DNA of 64,000 nucleotides from Cytophagaceae bacterium (GTDB lineage: Bacteria > Bacteroidota > Bacteroidia > Cytophagales > Spirosomataceae). Below the pieces are notes generated by a model. The model ran no database searches, was not told where the DNA came from, and saw only the letters and a program-made list of their open reading frames with translations. Positions 17,998 through 29,137 of the stretch are shown here, piece after piece (position 1 is the first letter of the stretch; every line of letters starts with the position of its first letter). A program made the position numbers and the translations under genes. Location: NCBI GenBank assembly GCA_027486845.1, contig JAIXOL010000036.1, positions 51,230 through 115,229 on the forward strand, written 5' to 3'.

Positions 17998-18476
17998 TTT
18001 TCTTTAAATTTAAAGTCTTTTTTGCCGCCAGTTTTTTCAATCAAACGAGTTTCTTTGATAATGATATTGTGTGAAAAAGCCTTACACATATCATAAATCG
18101 TCAAGGCTGCTATGCTTGCACCAGTCAATGCTTCCATTTCGATGCCTGTTTTGCCAGTCAGCGAAGCTGTACACTCAACGATGACTTCTCGTTTTTCATT
18201 CAAAAAAATAGTTATTTGGCAGTTTTCGAGCCCAAGTGGGTGGCATAATGGAATCAAATCTCCCGTTTTCTTAGCAGCCATTACGCCCGCAATGATAGCC
18301 GTCTGAAAAACTGGCCCTTTTTTGGTATGAATTTCTTCGTTGGTTAGTCTTTCCAAAATAGCATCATCTAAAATCACGATGCTTCGGGCTTTTGCGGTGC
18401 GTCGGGTAATGGCTTTTTCGCCTACGTCTACCATTGAAGGGTTGCCGGCGGCATCTATGTGCGTAAAATTTGTCAT
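17994..18476 (-). CDS. moaC: Cyclic pyranopterin monophosphate synthase MoaC
   Basis: Converts the MoaA product 3',8-cH2GTP to cyclic pyranopterin monophosphate. 160 residues with DVGEKAITRRTAKA, LIPLCHPLGLENCQI and TGIEMEALTGASIAALTIYDMCKA, the last containing the catalytic Lys/Asp region. First gene of a moaC-mobA(-surface protein) unit, and the only MoaA-pathway partner present here. Confidence 0.95.
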   Translation of the reverse strand: MTNFTHIDAAGNPSMVDVGEKAITRRTAKARSIVILDDAILERLTNEEIHTKKGPVFQTAIIAGVMAAKKTGDLIPLCHPLGLENCQITIFLNEKREVIVECTASLTGKTGIEMEALTGASIAALTIYDMCKAFSHNIIIKETRLIEKTGGKKDFKFKEN

Positions 18477-18564
18477 TTCTATGGTGCGAATATCCTGCTC
18501 GCTGTTGTTTTAATATTCTTGCTATTTGATGAAAAACTCATATTATTGCGAATCTTAGAAGCGG

Positions 18565-20475
18565 TTATCGTATGATTCGCTCCACAACTCCCAATTCACT
18601 AAATCTAATTTCTTCGTTTTCTATCATTTTTCTGATTACATCTTTGACGTAAAATTTATTATTAAAAAATTGATAATCAACTATTTGGTTAACTGGTGCA
18701 GGAATTATCTCTAAGATTTTTTGTCTATATTTCGTGTAAATTTCAATCGGAATTGGCTCATCTCGCTTTTTTTGTTTCAAACAATTATCGCAAATGCCGC
18801 AGTTGAAGTTCGTAAATTCATTAAAATATTCTTGCAAAAACTGCTGACGACATCGTCGGGTGTCATTGGTAAACTGTACAACGGCCGCTACTTTTTCTAA
18901 ATCTTTTTTCTTGCGTCTTTGCATTTCTACAACGTTGATAGTCAGATACTTTACGTCTTGGCGAGCCGTAAGAAATGTTAGTTGCGGAATACTTTTTTGC
19001 TTTTGATAAGTTAAGATACCGACTTGTTGGAGGTAATCAAGCATTTTTTCGATTTCGCCCACACTGCCGAAAAAATATTTACCAATTGTAGCTTCTGAAA
19101 TACTGACGTAACTCGTAAATAAATCGCCGCCATAAATTCTGAGTAGCGTTTTGATGAATTTATCGTAACTCGGTGTCTTTATCTGAAACTTATATAATTC
19201 GTGGTTGTCGACTTTAAAAGAAATCTTTGACGGACTGTAATACGCATCGCTTAATTGAATCAAGCCTTCGTCTTTGAGAACTTTTAGCTCGTTGTGCGTA
19301 TCGTGTGCTGAGAAACCAAAATTATTGATAAACTCCTGAAAATCAAAGTCATAGCTTTCAAAATTTTCGCCTCCAACTGCCAAATTTTTGTAATTTGCCA
19401 AAGCCTGATAAACTCGTTTTAGGTTTTCGATTGGCGGATATTTTTGCTCAGTTTGCTTCGAAATATCTTCTAAATCGCCTCTATTGTAAAGCAATACGGC
19501 ATAAGCTTTTTGCCCATCTCGGCCAGCACGACCTGCTTCTTGATAATAAGCTTCGAGGGTTTCGGGTAAATCAAGATGTACCACTACTCGCACATCGGGC
19601 TTGTCGATACCCATTCCAAATGCATTGGTCGCCACAATTACACGCACTTGATTATTTATCCACGCTTCTTGTTTCTTAAATCTTTCAGGTGTTGAAAGGC
19701 CAGCATGATAAAAATCTGAACGGATTCGACTTTTGTTTAACCAATCCGAAAACTCTTTCGTGCGTCGTCGGCTACGCACATACACAATAGCTGTTCCTTG
19801 TACTTTTTGTAGAATATCAAATGCTTTTCGTTCCTTACTTTCTTCACAAAACACTGAATATGAGATATTTGGTCGAGCAAAGCTTTGTTGAAAAACCTGC
19901 ACGTTTTTTAGTTCGAGTTTTTCAATAATATCTTGTTGGGCTTCTTTAGTGGCAGTAGCCGTAAGTGCAATTGTTGGAGCATTGCCCGTAAATTTTCGAA
20001 ATTCCGGTATTTTCAGATAGGGAGGACGAAAATCATAGCCCCATTGCGAAATACAGTGAGCTTCGTCAATTACAAGCAAGCAAACCTTCATCATTTTGGT
20101 ACGTACTTGCATGATTTCGGTTAGAAGGCGTTCGGGCGAAACGTAAAGGAACTTAAAATCTCCGTAAACAAAATTATCCAGGGTATAATCAATTTCATTG
20201 CGGTGCATTCCCGAATAAATGGCAGCTGCTTTTATTCCTCGGCGTTTGAGTTGCTCAACTTGGTCTTTCATCAAAGCAACGAGAGGTGTAATGACGATAC
20301 AGACTCCCTCCATGGCCATTGCTGGTACTTGAAAACATATAGATTTTCCTCCACCAGTTGGCATTAAGGTAAGTGTATCTTTTTGTGCCAAAACCGAGTT
20401 GATTATCTCTTCTTGTAATGGTCGAAAAGTATCATATTGCCAAAATTCTTTTAATATTTCTAATGGGGTCTGCAT
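18565..20475 (-). CDS. recQ: ATP-dependent DNA helicase RecQ
   Basis: 3'-5' SF2 helicase used in recombination and repair, 636 residues. Motif 0/Q region FRPLQEEII, Walker A MPTGGGKS (residues 38-45), DEAH box (137-140) in the RecQ-specific DEAHCISQWGYDFRPPY, motif VI QEAGRAGRDGQ. The RQC zinc site is C...NCGICDNC. The C-terminus continues with a winged-helix-like segment, but I see no typical HRDC domain, so this is a shorter RecQ variant. A TATCTTTG promoter lies 31 bp upstream. Confidence 0.95.
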   Translation of the reverse strand: MQTPLEILKEFWQYDTFRPLQEEIINSVLAQKDTLTLMPTGGGKSICFQVPAMAMEGVCIVITPLVALMKDQVEQLKRRGIKAAAIYSGMHRNEIDYTLDNFVYGDFKFLYVSPERLLTEIMQVRTKMMKVCLLVIDEAHCISQWGYDFRPPYLKIPEFRKFTGNAPTIALTATATKEAQQDIIEKLELKNVQVFQQSFARPNISYSVFCEESKERKAFDILQKVQGTAIVYVRSRRRTKEFSDWLNKSRIRSDFYHAGLSTPERFKKQEAWINNQVRVIVATNAFGMGIDKPDVRVVVHLDLPETLEAYYQEAGRAGRDGQKAYAVLLYNRGDLEDISKQTEQKYPPIENLKRVYQALANYKNLAVGGENFESYDFDFQEFINNFGFSAHDTHNELKVLKDEGLIQLSDAYYSPSKISFKVDNHELYKFQIKTPSYDKFIKTLLRIYGGDLFTSYVSISEATIGKYFFGSVGEIEKMLDYLQQVGILTYQKQKSIPQLTFLTARQDVKYLTINVVEMQRRKKKDLEKVAAVVQFTNDTRRCRQQFLQEYFNEFTNFNCGICDNCLKQKKRDEPIPIEIYTKYRQKILEIIPAPVNQIVDYQFFNNKFYVKDVIRKMIENEEIRFSELGVVERIIR

Positions 20476-20505
20476 CGTAAAGAATAAAAACTACGTCTCT
20501 AATTG

Positions 20506-20513
20506 CAAAGATA
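20506..20513 (-). promoter_or_regulatory. -7 element of the recQ promoter
   Basis: The minus strand reads TATCTTTG, matching TAnnTTTG, about 30 bp upstream of the recQ ATG. Confidence 0.5.
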
Positions 20514-20734
20514 GGAGCGTGAATCGTAGAAATGGACAAGTACCAATAATTTTATTTGATTCATTTGAGATACAAAAACATTGGTTTTATCTTTATTTAC
20601 TTATAATCATTCAACAAAAGTATTAGTTTTTTCGTTAGATTTGATAACTTGTGAAATAATTGAAGAGCAACCCTATTGCCACAAATTATGTATATTTTTT
20701 AAATCCTGACAAACAGACGATTAATTTAAGATTT

Positions 20735-23422
20735 ATGAAAAAAATTTACCTTTCTGGCCTATTACTTTTGGTGGTAATGTCAGTTTTTGCCCAAAAAATG
20801 GCCAAACCACGCCATGGAGACATAACCCCATCAAACCCAGATAAAATTGAATTTATGAAGGGAAAGATGATTGTGTGTCCGGGAAACTTTGAAGATGCCA
20901 ATACTTATGTGCCGATAGCCAAAGAAGTAGAGGAAGCCATGAAAGGCCAAAAAGCCCGTGGTACGGCAGCTAAGTCAACTTTTATTGTTACTTATAATGG
21001 TTTTTCGCCTGCTGCACAAAAATCATTTCAAGCGGCTGTTGATATTTGGGCGAATCTAATTAGCTCGCCCGTGCCGATTCGAATTACTGCTACTTGGCGT
21101 GCAATTGATAGTGGTAGTGGCAGTGGGACAATCTTAGGTCAGGCTTCACCCGCTGATTTTACTCGTAATTTTCCTGGCCAGCAAAAAGCAGGAACTTGGT
21201 ATCCGATTGCTTTGGCCGAAAAAATAGCAGGTCAAGAACTTAACTCAATCAATGAGCCAGATATTACAGCTGAGTTTAATAGTTCAGCACCATGGTATTT
21301 AGGAGTTGCCGCTCCAGGTACAAATCAATTTGATTTTACATCGGTTGTTTTACACGAATTATGTCATGGATTAGGTTTTACCTCGTCACTTCGTGTAAGT
21401 GGAAATAATGGCTCATGGGGTTTCGGCACTGGGGCTCCTTTTGCTTATGATCATTTTGTTGAGAATGGAAGCACGCAACAATTGATTAGTACAGCCAATT
21501 TTGCAAACCCATCGGTACCGTTGAAAGACCAAATGGTAAGTGATAATTTGTTTTTTAATAGTCCTACTGCAACAGCGGCTAATAAAAATGAAAAAGCTAA
21601 AATTTATGCTCCTAATACCTACCAAGGGGGCTCAAGTATTTCGCACGTAAATGATGCTACTTATCCTTCAGGAAATGAAAACTCATTGATGACATCATCG
21701 GCAAGTTTGCGAGAAGTAATCAGAGACCCAGGTCCAATCGTAAAAGGTATTTTTGCAGATATGGGTTGGAAAAGTACATCGTTAACACATGTAAGAGTAA
21801 AAAATATTGAAAACGCTGTCAGTAAAGTAACCATCAAGGCTACTATTACGAGCGATACTTCATTAGTCGCAGGAAGTGCGAAGGTATTTTATACCGAAAA
21901 CGACACCCTCATGACCAATGCCAAGCCAATCAATATGGTAAAAGTTGGTAGTACAAACGAATACACGGCCGATATTCCAGTTACGAAGGCGAGTTCAATT
22001 ATTCGCTATTATTTGACTGTTGATGATAATTACAAACGTAAAAATACTGCTCCAGCCGAAGCTCCAACTAGAGGTTATTACGGATTTAGTGTAGGAACAG
22101 CCGATACATCGCCGCCATTTGTAACAACAGATCCGCCAACGGTTGTTTCAACAACAGGTTTACCTGATATTTTTGCTAATATCGAAGATAGCTTCGAACA
22201 TGGTATTGATACAGTTTATGTTGAATATAAACTCAATGGTGTGGATCAAAAACCTTTTGGAATAAAAAAATATAATGTTGTTACCGATGATAAATCTTAT
22301 TCACAAGGGCGTAATGATGTTTTTGCATATTTAGCTAAAACGCCATTTGGTTCTTTGAAACAAAATGACCGAGTACTTTATAGAATTGTGGCGATTGATA
22401 AATCAAAAAATAAAAATAAAACGGTTTTACCTGCTTATTTGAATACGCCTGGAACTAACGTGACACCAACTGCTGACTACTTTGAATTTGTAGTAAGTAA
22501 TTTGAAAACCCAAACGCCAGTTCGAGTATACGCAAATACCTTTGATGTTGCCAACGACGATTTTGCTGGAATAGGTGGATGGGGAATCACAACACCAACT
22601 GGCTTTACTAATGGTGCTTTGCACTCGGCTCACCCTTACAAAAATGGTGGAAACGAAGATTTACAATCAAATACGATTGCGTTGTTACGTTATCCTATTG
22701 AACTAAAACAAGATTTAGATTCAGCCACTATTACTTTTGATGAAGTGGCTTTAGTAGAACCAGGTGAAACAGGCTCGGTATTCGGCGATTCAGATTTTTA
22801 TGATTATGTTGTTGTTGAAGGTTCTTTTGACGGCGGGCTTTCTTGGGTGCCTTTTGAAGATGGTTATGATGCTGCCAAAGACGCTAATTGGACAAAAGCT
22901 TTTAATAATTATGTAAATGGAACATTCCTTGGCTCGGATGGGAAAACATATCAATCTTCAGATTCAAGAGGTACAGCAACTTCGACTTTGTATAAGAGCC
23001 ATACAATCAAGATGTTATCAAGTGGAGATTTTCTTGGTGGTGATGTAATTTTGATTCGTTTTAGATTATTTGCCGATGAACTTACTTATGGTTGGGGTTG
23101 GGTGATTGATAACTTAAAAGTACAAGTACCACCACCACCGCCAATTTTAGCTACTGAGCAGACATCTGAGAGAGTATTGACACTTTCACCAAATCCAAGT
23201 CCTGATGAGATTTTGATTTCGACAAATTTACAAAAACCAGGCCCAGTGAAAATGGAAGTGATTAGTTCTAAAGGCGTAAAAATAATGGATAGAGAGTTTT
23301 TGGTTGATGTAAGTATTTTCAACCAAAAAATTGATTTGAAAGACCTACCTACTGGTACATATATTGTGAGGTTACACACCGAAAGTGGCATCGTTGTGAA
23401 GCGTTTTGTGGTAAATAAATAA
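20735..23422 (+). CDS. Large secreted zinc metalloprotease-like protein with T9SS type A sorting domain
   Basis: 895 residues from the ATG at 20735, which begins a clear signal peptide (MKKIYLSGLLLLVVMSVFAQ). An in-frame upstream TTG would only add 25 unrelated residues. A zinc-binding HELCHGLGF motif lies at 207-215 in a domain with SPVPIRITATW upstream, resembling Bacteroidota/Xanthomonad HExxHGLGF proteases. The canonical metzincin third histidine is not seen in the +6 position, so the third ligand is unknown. Two or more beta-sandwich modules follow. The last 75 residues form a type A sorting domain (LSPNPSPDEILIST ... LPTGTYIVRLHTESG ... KRFVVNK), indicating export by the type IX system to the surface or medium. 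Confidence 0.8.
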   Translation: MKKIYLSGLLLLVVMSVFAQKMAKPRHGDITPSNPDKIEFMKGKMIVCPGNFEDANTYVPIAKEVEEAMKGQKARGTAAKSTFIVTYNGFSPAAQKSFQAAVDIWANLISSPVPIRITATWRAIDSGSGSGTILGQASPADFTRNFPGQQKAGTWYPIALAEKIAGQELNSINEPDITAEFNSSAPWYLGVAAPGTNQFDFTSVVLHELCHGLGFTSSLRVSGNNGSWGFGTGAPFAYDHFVENGSTQQLISTANFANPSVPLKDQMVSDNLFFNSPTATAANKNEKAKIYAPNTYQGGSSISHVNDATYPSGNENSLMTSSASLREVIRDPGPIVKGIFADMGWKSTSLTHVRVKNIENAVSKVTIKATITSDTSLVAGSAKVFYTENDTLMTNAKPINMVKVGSTNEYTADIPVTKASSIIRYYLTVDDNYKRKNTAPAEAPTRGYYGFSVGTADTSPPFVTTDPPTVVSTTGLPDIFANIEDSFEHGIDTVYVEYKLNGVDQKPFGIKKYNVVTDDKSYSQGRNDVFAYLAKTPFGSLKQNDRVLYRIVAIDKSKNKNKTVLPAYLNTPGTNVTPTADYFEFVVSNLKTQTPVRVYANTFDVANDDFAGIGGWGITTPTGFTNGALHSAHPYKNGGNEDLQSNTIALLRYPIELKQDLDSATITFDEVALVEPGETGSVFGDSDFYDYVVVEGSFDGGLSWVPFEDGYDAAKDANWTKAFNNYVNGTFLGSDGKTYQSSDSRGTATSTLYKSHTIKMLSSGDFLGGDVILIRFRLFADELTYGWGWVIDNLKVQVPPPPPILATEQTSERVLTLSPNPSPDEILISTNLQKPGPVKMEVISSKGVKIMDREFLVDVSIFNQKIDLKDLPTGTYIVRLHTESGIVVKRFVVNK

Positions 23423-23439
23423 TAAAACCAATATATTTT

Positions 23440-23482
23440 AACCGTAGAAGTTCTAAATTTGAGCTTCTACGGTTTTATTTTT
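23440..23482 (+). terminator. Terminator after the T9SS protease
   Basis: AACCGTAGAAG (23440-23450) pairs with CTTCTACGGTT (23464-23474), followed by TTATTTTT. Confidence 0.75.
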
Positions 23483-23525
23483 ATAATTTTCTGTAAATTG
23501 TGGCATACAAATCAAAGTTAAAATT

Positions 23526-24830
23526 ATGCGTAAAATTTTATTTATATCATTACTAGCATTAGTTGGCCTTTCGTGCAAAACCACTCAAAGTATATCTAAT
23601 AAATCTCCGTATGCAAAAATGCTGGATACCTCAAGCATTTTGTCGCAAAGCATGACTGGTATGGCTTTATATGATTTGAGCGAACAAAAAATAATTTTTG
23701 AGCGAAACTCCAACCGCTATTTTACGCCAGCATCCAATACTAAATTGTTTACTTTCTATGCTTGTTTGAAAACACTCGGCGATTCGATTCCTGCACTTCG
23801 TTACGAAATTAAAAGCGATTCCTTAGTTTTTTGGGGAACTGGTGACCCAACTTTCTTCCATCCAGACCTAACAAGTGCTAAAACTTTCGACTTTTTGAAA
23901 TCATATAAACGTAGTAAAAATTTCTATTTTTCTGATGGAAACTTCACTAATCCATATTTTGGAGCAGGTTGGGCTTGGGACGATTTCACCAGTTATTATA
24001 CCGTAGAAATGTCACCTTTGCCGATGTATGGAAACATTGTAAGAACCAAAATCGAAAACGGAGAAGCAAAGCCTCAACCGAGTATTTTTGATAAAAGTTT
24101 CTATAAAAAAGATACTGGCACCGAAATAGAACGCACGGCAGCCGATAATCAGTTTCTTTTACCAAAAGCTCTTTTGACAAAACCAGGTTATCAACAAGAC
24201 ATTCCGTATAAAACTTCAACGGGGCTGACGCAGCAGTTACTTATTGATACGCTTCGTAGAAACATAAATTTATTAAAAGTACCAGTTTCAACTACTGCTA
24301 AAACGCTTTATAGTACACTCACAGAGCCTGTTTATCGATTGATGATGCAAGAAAGCGATAATATGCTTGCTGAGCAGTTATTATTACTTTGTGGCACAGT
24401 TTTGAAAGACTCAATCAATTCTTCTTTTGCCATTAAATCAATCAAAGAAAAATATCTACAAGACCTTCCTGATACTCCAAAGTGGGTAGATGGATCGGGG
24501 CTTTCACGTTATAATCTTTTTACTCCCCGTTCTATTATTAAACTATTGGAGAAAATTCATGCTGAACTTCCACAAGAAAAGTTATTTTCGATTCTGGCTA
24601 ATGGTGGGAAAAGTGGAACTGTAAAGAATATGTTTAAAACCGATGGCGAACCATTTGTCTTTGCAAAATCTGGTTCACTGAGTGGTGTCTATAACCTAAG
24701 CGGTTATTTAATTACGAAGAAAGGCAAGACAATCCTTTTTAGCTTGATGAATAATAATTTTACGAAGCCAACAAGCCAAGTAAGAAAAGAAGTAGAAAAG
24801 ATATTGCTGGAGGTCAGAAATAGAGAATAA
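23526..24830 (+). CDS. dacB: D-alanyl-D-alanine carboxypeptidase/endopeptidase (PBP4, peptidase S13), lipoprotein
   Basis: Low-molecular-weight penicillin-binding protein that trims or cleaves peptidoglycan cross-links in the periplasm. 434 residues. The signal peptide ends at lipobox GLSC (Cys17). The three serine-transferase motifs are S70-x-x-K73 (PASNTKLF), S277-D-N (MQESDNML) and K381-S-G (FAKSGSLSG). The region between the first and second motifs is the large insertion of the S13 family. It lies downstream of the T9SS protease and is separated from it by a terminator. Confidence 0.92.
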   Translation: MRKILFISLLALVGLSCKTTQSISNKSPYAKMLDTSSILSQSMTGMALYDLSEQKIIFERNSNRYFTPASNTKLFTFYACLKTLGDSIPALRYEIKSDSLVFWGTGDPTFFHPDLTSAKTFDFLKSYKRSKNFYFSDGNFTNPYFGAGWAWDDFTSYYTVEMSPLPMYGNIVRTKIENGEAKPQPSIFDKSFYKKDTGTEIERTAADNQFLLPKALLTKPGYQQDIPYKTSTGLTQQLLIDTLRRNINLLKVPVSTTAKTLYSTLTEPVYRLMMQESDNMLAEQLLLLCGTVLKDSINSSFAIKSIKEKYLQDLPDTPKWVDGSGLSRYNLFTPRSIIKLLEKIHAELPQEKLFSILANGGKSGTVKNMFKTDGEPFVFAKSGSLSGVYNLSGYLITKKGKTILFSLMNNNFTKPTSQVRKEVEKILLEVRNRE

Positions 24831-24878
24831 ATGATTTTGAAAGCGTATTGCTTAGGGCACTACGCTTTCAAAATCATT
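24830..24878. terminator. Bidirectional terminator, 18-bp arms
   Basis: 24830-24847 pairs perfectly with 24861-24878 (core GATTTTGAAAGCGTA). It lies between the convergent PBP4 and sterol-desaturase-family genes and its right arm just touches the stop codon of the latter. Confidence 0.75.
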
Positions 24879-25872
24879 ATTTATTCAATTCATTAAGTGC
24901 TTGTTTGCGAAGTGTTGTAGCTGTTTCGTATTCTCCTATGTGGCTCCAACCAGGGGGCATAAAAATATACGCAATCTTATTTTTCAATCCTGGTGCTGCA
25001 ATAACATCTTGCCAAAGACTCACAATTTCACCAAAATAAACATCTACAAAATTAGCTGGATCCATTGGGCGAGTGATTCCGTAATCAACAGGAATTTCTT
25101 CTTTCTCTTTTTGATAAGTTCTAAATACAATATCCCAAACATTGATAATAGAACAAAAATTAGTGTCCATATACAAATGATTTCGTCCGTGATGTACTCG
25201 ATGGTGAGAAGGTGTCAGAATGAATTTTTCTAAAAACCCTAGTCTGGCGTTTTTCATTGTGCTTTCGCTTATGTGTACAAATGCCCCCCAAATGCTATCG
25301 AGAATCATTATGGCAAAAAGCATAAGAGGCTGAACACCTAAAATCATACAAAACATGGCCGCAAAAAACTCTGTATAAAGGTTTTCTACAAAAAAAGTAG
25401 TGAGTGTTACTGACGAATTAAGGTCTTCGGTCGAGTGATGTACTGAGTGAAAACACCACAATAAACGTACTTTATGAGTAAGATAATGGCGAATAAAATT
25501 GTTAAGTTCATAAACCAAATAACCATAAATAAACCAATACCAAGTTATGGAAGTTTGGATAATAGCGTATTTTTGGAATATCCCGATTGTTAGGACAAGC
25601 ACCGAAATACCAATTAGCCTACTCATTATTCGGTTTGTCAGAATAATAAGGAAAGTTATTTTATAAACCGAAGCTCGAAATCGGAACTGAATCAATAGCC
25701 ACACAAACTCAAAAATAATAATAAATGGTGTTATGGGGGAAAGAAACGTTAAAAATCCTTCAAAGCTTAGTAAAGCTCTGAAATTTCCAGATTGGACAAT
25801 GTCTATCAAGCCATTAATTCTGAGAAATGTAATTAATTCACTAAGAAATTCTTTTAATAATGACATTGACAT
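24877..25872 (-). CDS. Sterol desaturase / fatty acid hydroxylase superfamily membrane protein
   Basis: 331-residue integral membrane di-iron enzyme. Several transmembrane helices precede the histidine clusters HYLTH, HSVHHS and HRVHHG that ligate iron in this superfamily. Members hydroxylate or desaturate lipids such as fatty acids, sphingolipids, sterols or carotenoids. Bacteroidota often carry several paralogues and the substrate of this one is not readable from sequence. Convergent with PBP4 and upstream of no recognisable lipid gene. Confidence 0.85.
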   Translation of the reverse strand: MSMSLLKEFLSELITFLRINGLIDIVQSGNFRALLSFEGFLTFLSPITPFIIIFEFVWLLIQFRFRASVYKITFLIILTNRIMSRLIGISVLVLTIGIFQKYAIIQTSITWYWFIYGYLVYELNNFIRHYLTHKVRLLWCFHSVHHSTEDLNSSVTLTTFFVENLYTEFFAAMFCMILGVQPLMLFAIMILDSIWGAFVHISESTMKNARLGFLEKFILTPSHHRVHHGRNHLYMDTNFCSIINVWDIVFRTYQKEKEEIPVDYGITRPMDPANFVDVYFGEIVSLWQDVIAAPGLKNKIAYIFMPPGWSHIGEYETATTLRKQALNELNK

Positions 25873-25998
25873 ATAGTTTTATTTCAAATTAGCTTGGCCT
25901 AAATAGAATTGACTACCTAAGGATAATTTTAATATTTAGGAAAAATATAAATATCGAACTAAGATAGTTTGGTAAATTACTTTGATTTTTTAGAAAAA

Positions 25999-28848
25999 TC
26001 ACTTGAAAGACAATTCGTCTTTCAAGAAGAAACCAGTATAGCTTCCTTTAACCTTTGCTACTTGCTCGGGAGTACCTTCTGCTACGATTGCTCCTCCTTT
26101 ATTTCCACCTTCTGGCCCAACATCAATCACATGGTCGGAAACCTTTATTACATCGAGGTTATGCTCAATAATTAGAACAGTATTACCTTTGTCAGCCAGC
26201 TTTTGTAATACTTCGAGTAATTTTTGAATATCTTTAAAATGAAGACCAGTTGTTGGCTCATCCAAGATATAAATGGTTTTACCTGTATCTTTCTTTGATA
26301 ATTCTTCGGATAATTTTACTCGTTGAGCTTCTCCTCCCGAAAGAGTAGTGGCATGCTGCCCAAGTGTAATATATCCCAAGCCAACTTCATTCAGAATCTG
26401 AACTTTTCTATTGATTTTTGGAATATTCTCAAAAAACTCAACCGCTTGCTCAACAGTCATGTCCAGCACATCGGCAATAGACTTGCCTTTATAACGCACT
26501 TCCAATGTTTCACGATTAAAACGTTTTCCTTTGCAAGTTTCACATGCTACGTGTACATCGGGCAAAAACTCCATTTCGATTTTCTTCATGCCTGCACCTT
26601 CACAATCTTCACAACGCCCACCTTTTACGTTGAACGAAAAACGCCCAGGTTTATAACCTCTGATTTTAGCTTCTGGCAATTCGGCAAAAAGTGTACGAAT
26701 CTCTGAAAACATTCCTGTGTAAGTTGCAGGATTACTGCGGGGTGTACGCCCGATTGGACTTTGGTCAACCTCAATTACTTTATCAAGATGTTCGAGTCCC
26801 TCGATTGATTTGTGGGCTAATGGCTCTCTTTTTGAATTATAAAAATGTTTGTTTAGCACAGGGAAAAGTGTTTCGTGAATCAAAGAAGACTTTCCACTTC
26901 CACTCACGCCTGTAATACAAATCATTTTTCCCAACGGAAGTTTCAGCGTGACATTCTTCAAATTATGTCCAGTTGCTCCTTTGATGATTAAGTATTTACC
27001 GTTGCCTTTACGTCGCTCTTTCGGCACCTCAATGCTAATTCGGCCACTTAAGTAATCGGAAGTTATACTCCGATTTTTGATAAATTCTTGTGGTGTTCCT
27101 CGTCCAACTATATTTCCACCGTGTCGGCCTGCTCCAGGTCCTATATCCAAAATATAATCTGATTCTAGCATCATGTCTTTGTCGTGTTCTACGACCAAAA
27201 CAGTATTGCCTAAATCTCGTAAATCTTTCAGTGCTTGAATCAATTTTACGTTGTCTCGTTGGTGTAAACCAATGCTTGGCTCATCCATGATGTACAAAAC
27301 CCCTACCAATTGTGTACCAATCTGAGTAGCTAAACGAATACGCTGTGATTCTCCACCCGAAAGCGTACGAAGTGGACGGTTGAGCGTTAGGTAGTCTAAG
27401 CCAATGCCCATCAAGAAGCCAATTCTTTTTCTGATTTCTTTCAAAATTTCTTTAGCAATAACATTTTGACGGTCGGATAAACGAGTTTCCAAATCATTAA
27501 ACCATTCCTCTAATTCGCTGATGTCCATTTCAGCCAAATCGGCAATATTATTTTGGGCGATTTTGAAGTTGAGAGATTCTTTTTTTAGACGCTGGCCCTC
27601 GCAATCGGGACAAGTTTTTATGACTAAATAATCACGTACCCAATCTTGGATTTTATCATTGTCGGAGTCTTGCTGACGTTTCAAAAAAGTGATTACGCCC
27701 TCAAAAGTTGTATTCCACTCTGTACCTGGATATTTCTTTGACGGAACAGGCAGCGGAGTATCGCTTCCATATAGAATTGTTTTTAGGGCATCTTCTGGAA
27801 TCTTTTCGATGGGAGTCGCAATGTTCGATTTATAAGCTTTCAGAATTACTTCAATTTGTTTGAAAATCCATAAATCACGGTATTCTCCCAGCGGAGCAAT
27901 TCCTCCACGAGTAATGCTCAGGCTACGGTCAGGAATGATTGACTCTTCGGTAATTTGTTCGATTGTACCTAGTCCATTACAGGTTGGACATGCACCGTAA
28001 GGTGAGTTGAACGAAAAACTATTAGGTGAAGGGTCTTCGTAAGAAATTCCCGATTCCGGGTCAGTAAGATTTTGTGAAAAATACTGCGTTTGATTTTTAC
28101 TATCCAAAAGCATCATTGATCCTTTGCCTTGCTTCAGAGCTGTGCCGACTGATTGACTCAAACGATAACGGTCTTCTATTTTCGGAATAACCCTATCAAT
28201 AACAATCTCTATGTCGTGTATTTTGTAGCGGTCGAGTTGCATTTTAGGGTTTATCTCCAAAACTTCGCCATCGACACGCACCTTGTTGTAGCCCAATTTG
28301 GCAACTTGTACAAAAAGTTCACGGTAATGTCCTTTACGGCCTTTTACGATTGGAGCAAGTAGCGTAACCTTTTGATTATCAAACTGTTGTAAAATTTGGT
28401 CGATGATTTGGTCTTGCGTTTGCTTAACCATTTTATTGCCAGTTATATAGCTAAAAGCCTCACCTGCACGTGCAAAAAATAAACGTAGGAAGTCATAGAT
28501 TTCGGTGGTTGTACCAACCGTCGAGCGAGGATTTTTAGAGGTCGTTTTCTGTTCGATAGAAATTACGGGCGAAAGACCATTAATTTTATCTACATCAGGA
28601 CGCTCCATATTACCGATAAAACTACGAGCATATGCGGAAAAACTCTCCATATAGCGACGTTGACCTTCGGCATAAATTGTATCAAAAGCCAAAGATGATT
28701 TTCCACTACCCGAAATACCAGTGATAACCACAAGTTTGTTTCGTGGAATACTCACATCAATGTTTTTGAGGTTATGTTCTCTTGCACCAAAGACTTCGAT
28801 TTGCTCGTAGCCAGTTAGGTCAATGTCATTCAGTTTTTTATTGCTCAC
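25999..28848 (-). CDS. uvrA: Excinuclease ABC subunit A
   Basis: DNA-damage recognition ATPase of nucleotide excision repair. 949 residues, the normal length. It has two ABC modules: the first with [20 protein letters not shown], the second with [15 protein letters not shown]. Signatures [12 protein letters not shown] and [11 protein letters not shown] are present, as are zinc fingers CPTCNGLG and CEDCEGAG ... CETCKGKR. UvrB and UvrC are not in this window. A TATATTTG promoter lies about 25 bp upstream of the start. Confidence 0.98.
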   Translation of the reverse strand: MSNKKLNDIDLTGYEQIEVFGAREHNLKNIDVSIPRNKLVVITGISGSGKSSLAFDTIYAEGQRRYMESFSAYARSFIGNMERPDVDKINGLSPVISIEQKTTSKNPRSTVGTTTEIYDFLRLFFARAGEAFSYITGNKMVKQTQDQIIDQILQQFDNQKVTLLAPIVKGRKGHYRELFVQVAKLGYNKVRVDGEVLEINPKMQLDRYKIHDIEIVIDRVIPKIEDRYRLSQSVGTALKQGKGSMMLLDSKNQTQYFSQNLTDPESGISYEDPSPNSFSFNSPYGACPTCNGLGTIEQITEESIIPDRSLSITRGGIAPLGEYRDLWIFKQIEVILKAYKSNIATPIEKIPEDALKTILYGSDTPLPVPSKKYPGTEWNTTFEGVITFLKRQQDSDNDKIQDWVRDYLVIKTCPDCEGQRLKKESLNFKIAQNNIADLAEMDISELEEWFNDLETRLSDRQNVIAKEILKEIRKRIGFLMGIGLDYLTLNRPLRTLSGGESQRIRLATQIGTQLVGVLYIMDEPSIGLHQRDNVKLIQALKDLRDLGNTVLVVEHDKDMMLESDYILDIGPGAGRHGGNIVGRGTPQEFIKNRSITSDYLSGRISIEVPKERRKGNGKYLIIKGATGHNLKNVTLKLPLGKMICITGVSGSGKSSLIHETLFPVLNKHFYNSKREPLAHKSIEGLEHLDKVIEVDQSPIGRTPRSNPATYTGMFSEIRTLFAELPEAKIRGYKPGRFSFNVKGGRCEDCEGAGMKKIEMEFLPDVHVACETCKGKRFNRETLEVRYKGKSIADVLDMTVEQAVEFFENIPKINRKVQILNEVGLGYITLGQHATTLSGGEAQRVKLSEELSKKDTGKTIYILDEPTTGLHFKDIQKLLEVLQKLADKGNTVLIIEHNLDVIKVSDHVIDVGPEGGNKGGAIVAEGTPEQVAKVKGSYTGFFLKDELSFK

Positions 28849-28872
28849 TATTTTTCTGCTCAGTTTTTCCTA

Positions 28873-28880
28873 CAAATATA
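28873..28880 (-). promoter_or_regulatory. -7 element of the uvrA promoter
   Basis: Minus-strand TATATTTG, an exact TAnnTTTG match, 25 bp upstream of uvrA. No LexA-like palindrome is obvious near it. Confidence 0.55.
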
Positions 28881-29137
28881 ACTAAAAAACTACGGTGGTG
28901 GTTCAGAAAATAAAAAGCCTTGAAGCGAATGAGTGAAAAACAATGAAGATTGAGAGTGTATATAAAGATAGTCTTTTAGGATTGGTACTTTTTAATTTTG
29001 TGATTGAAGATGAAGGAGTGTTGATTGGAGGTTGTAGAATAATTTTGTTAAAAAAAACTCTAATCTCCAATATTTAATCCTTAATCGCACGGGCGACCCC
29101 GCTTCAATTTTACATTATAAGGTAGGCTTACTTATCT

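Noticed and set aside
28849..29137. Possible small gene between uvrA and dxs
   Set aside because: No frame with a credible start or composition; only the uvrA promoter could be supported.
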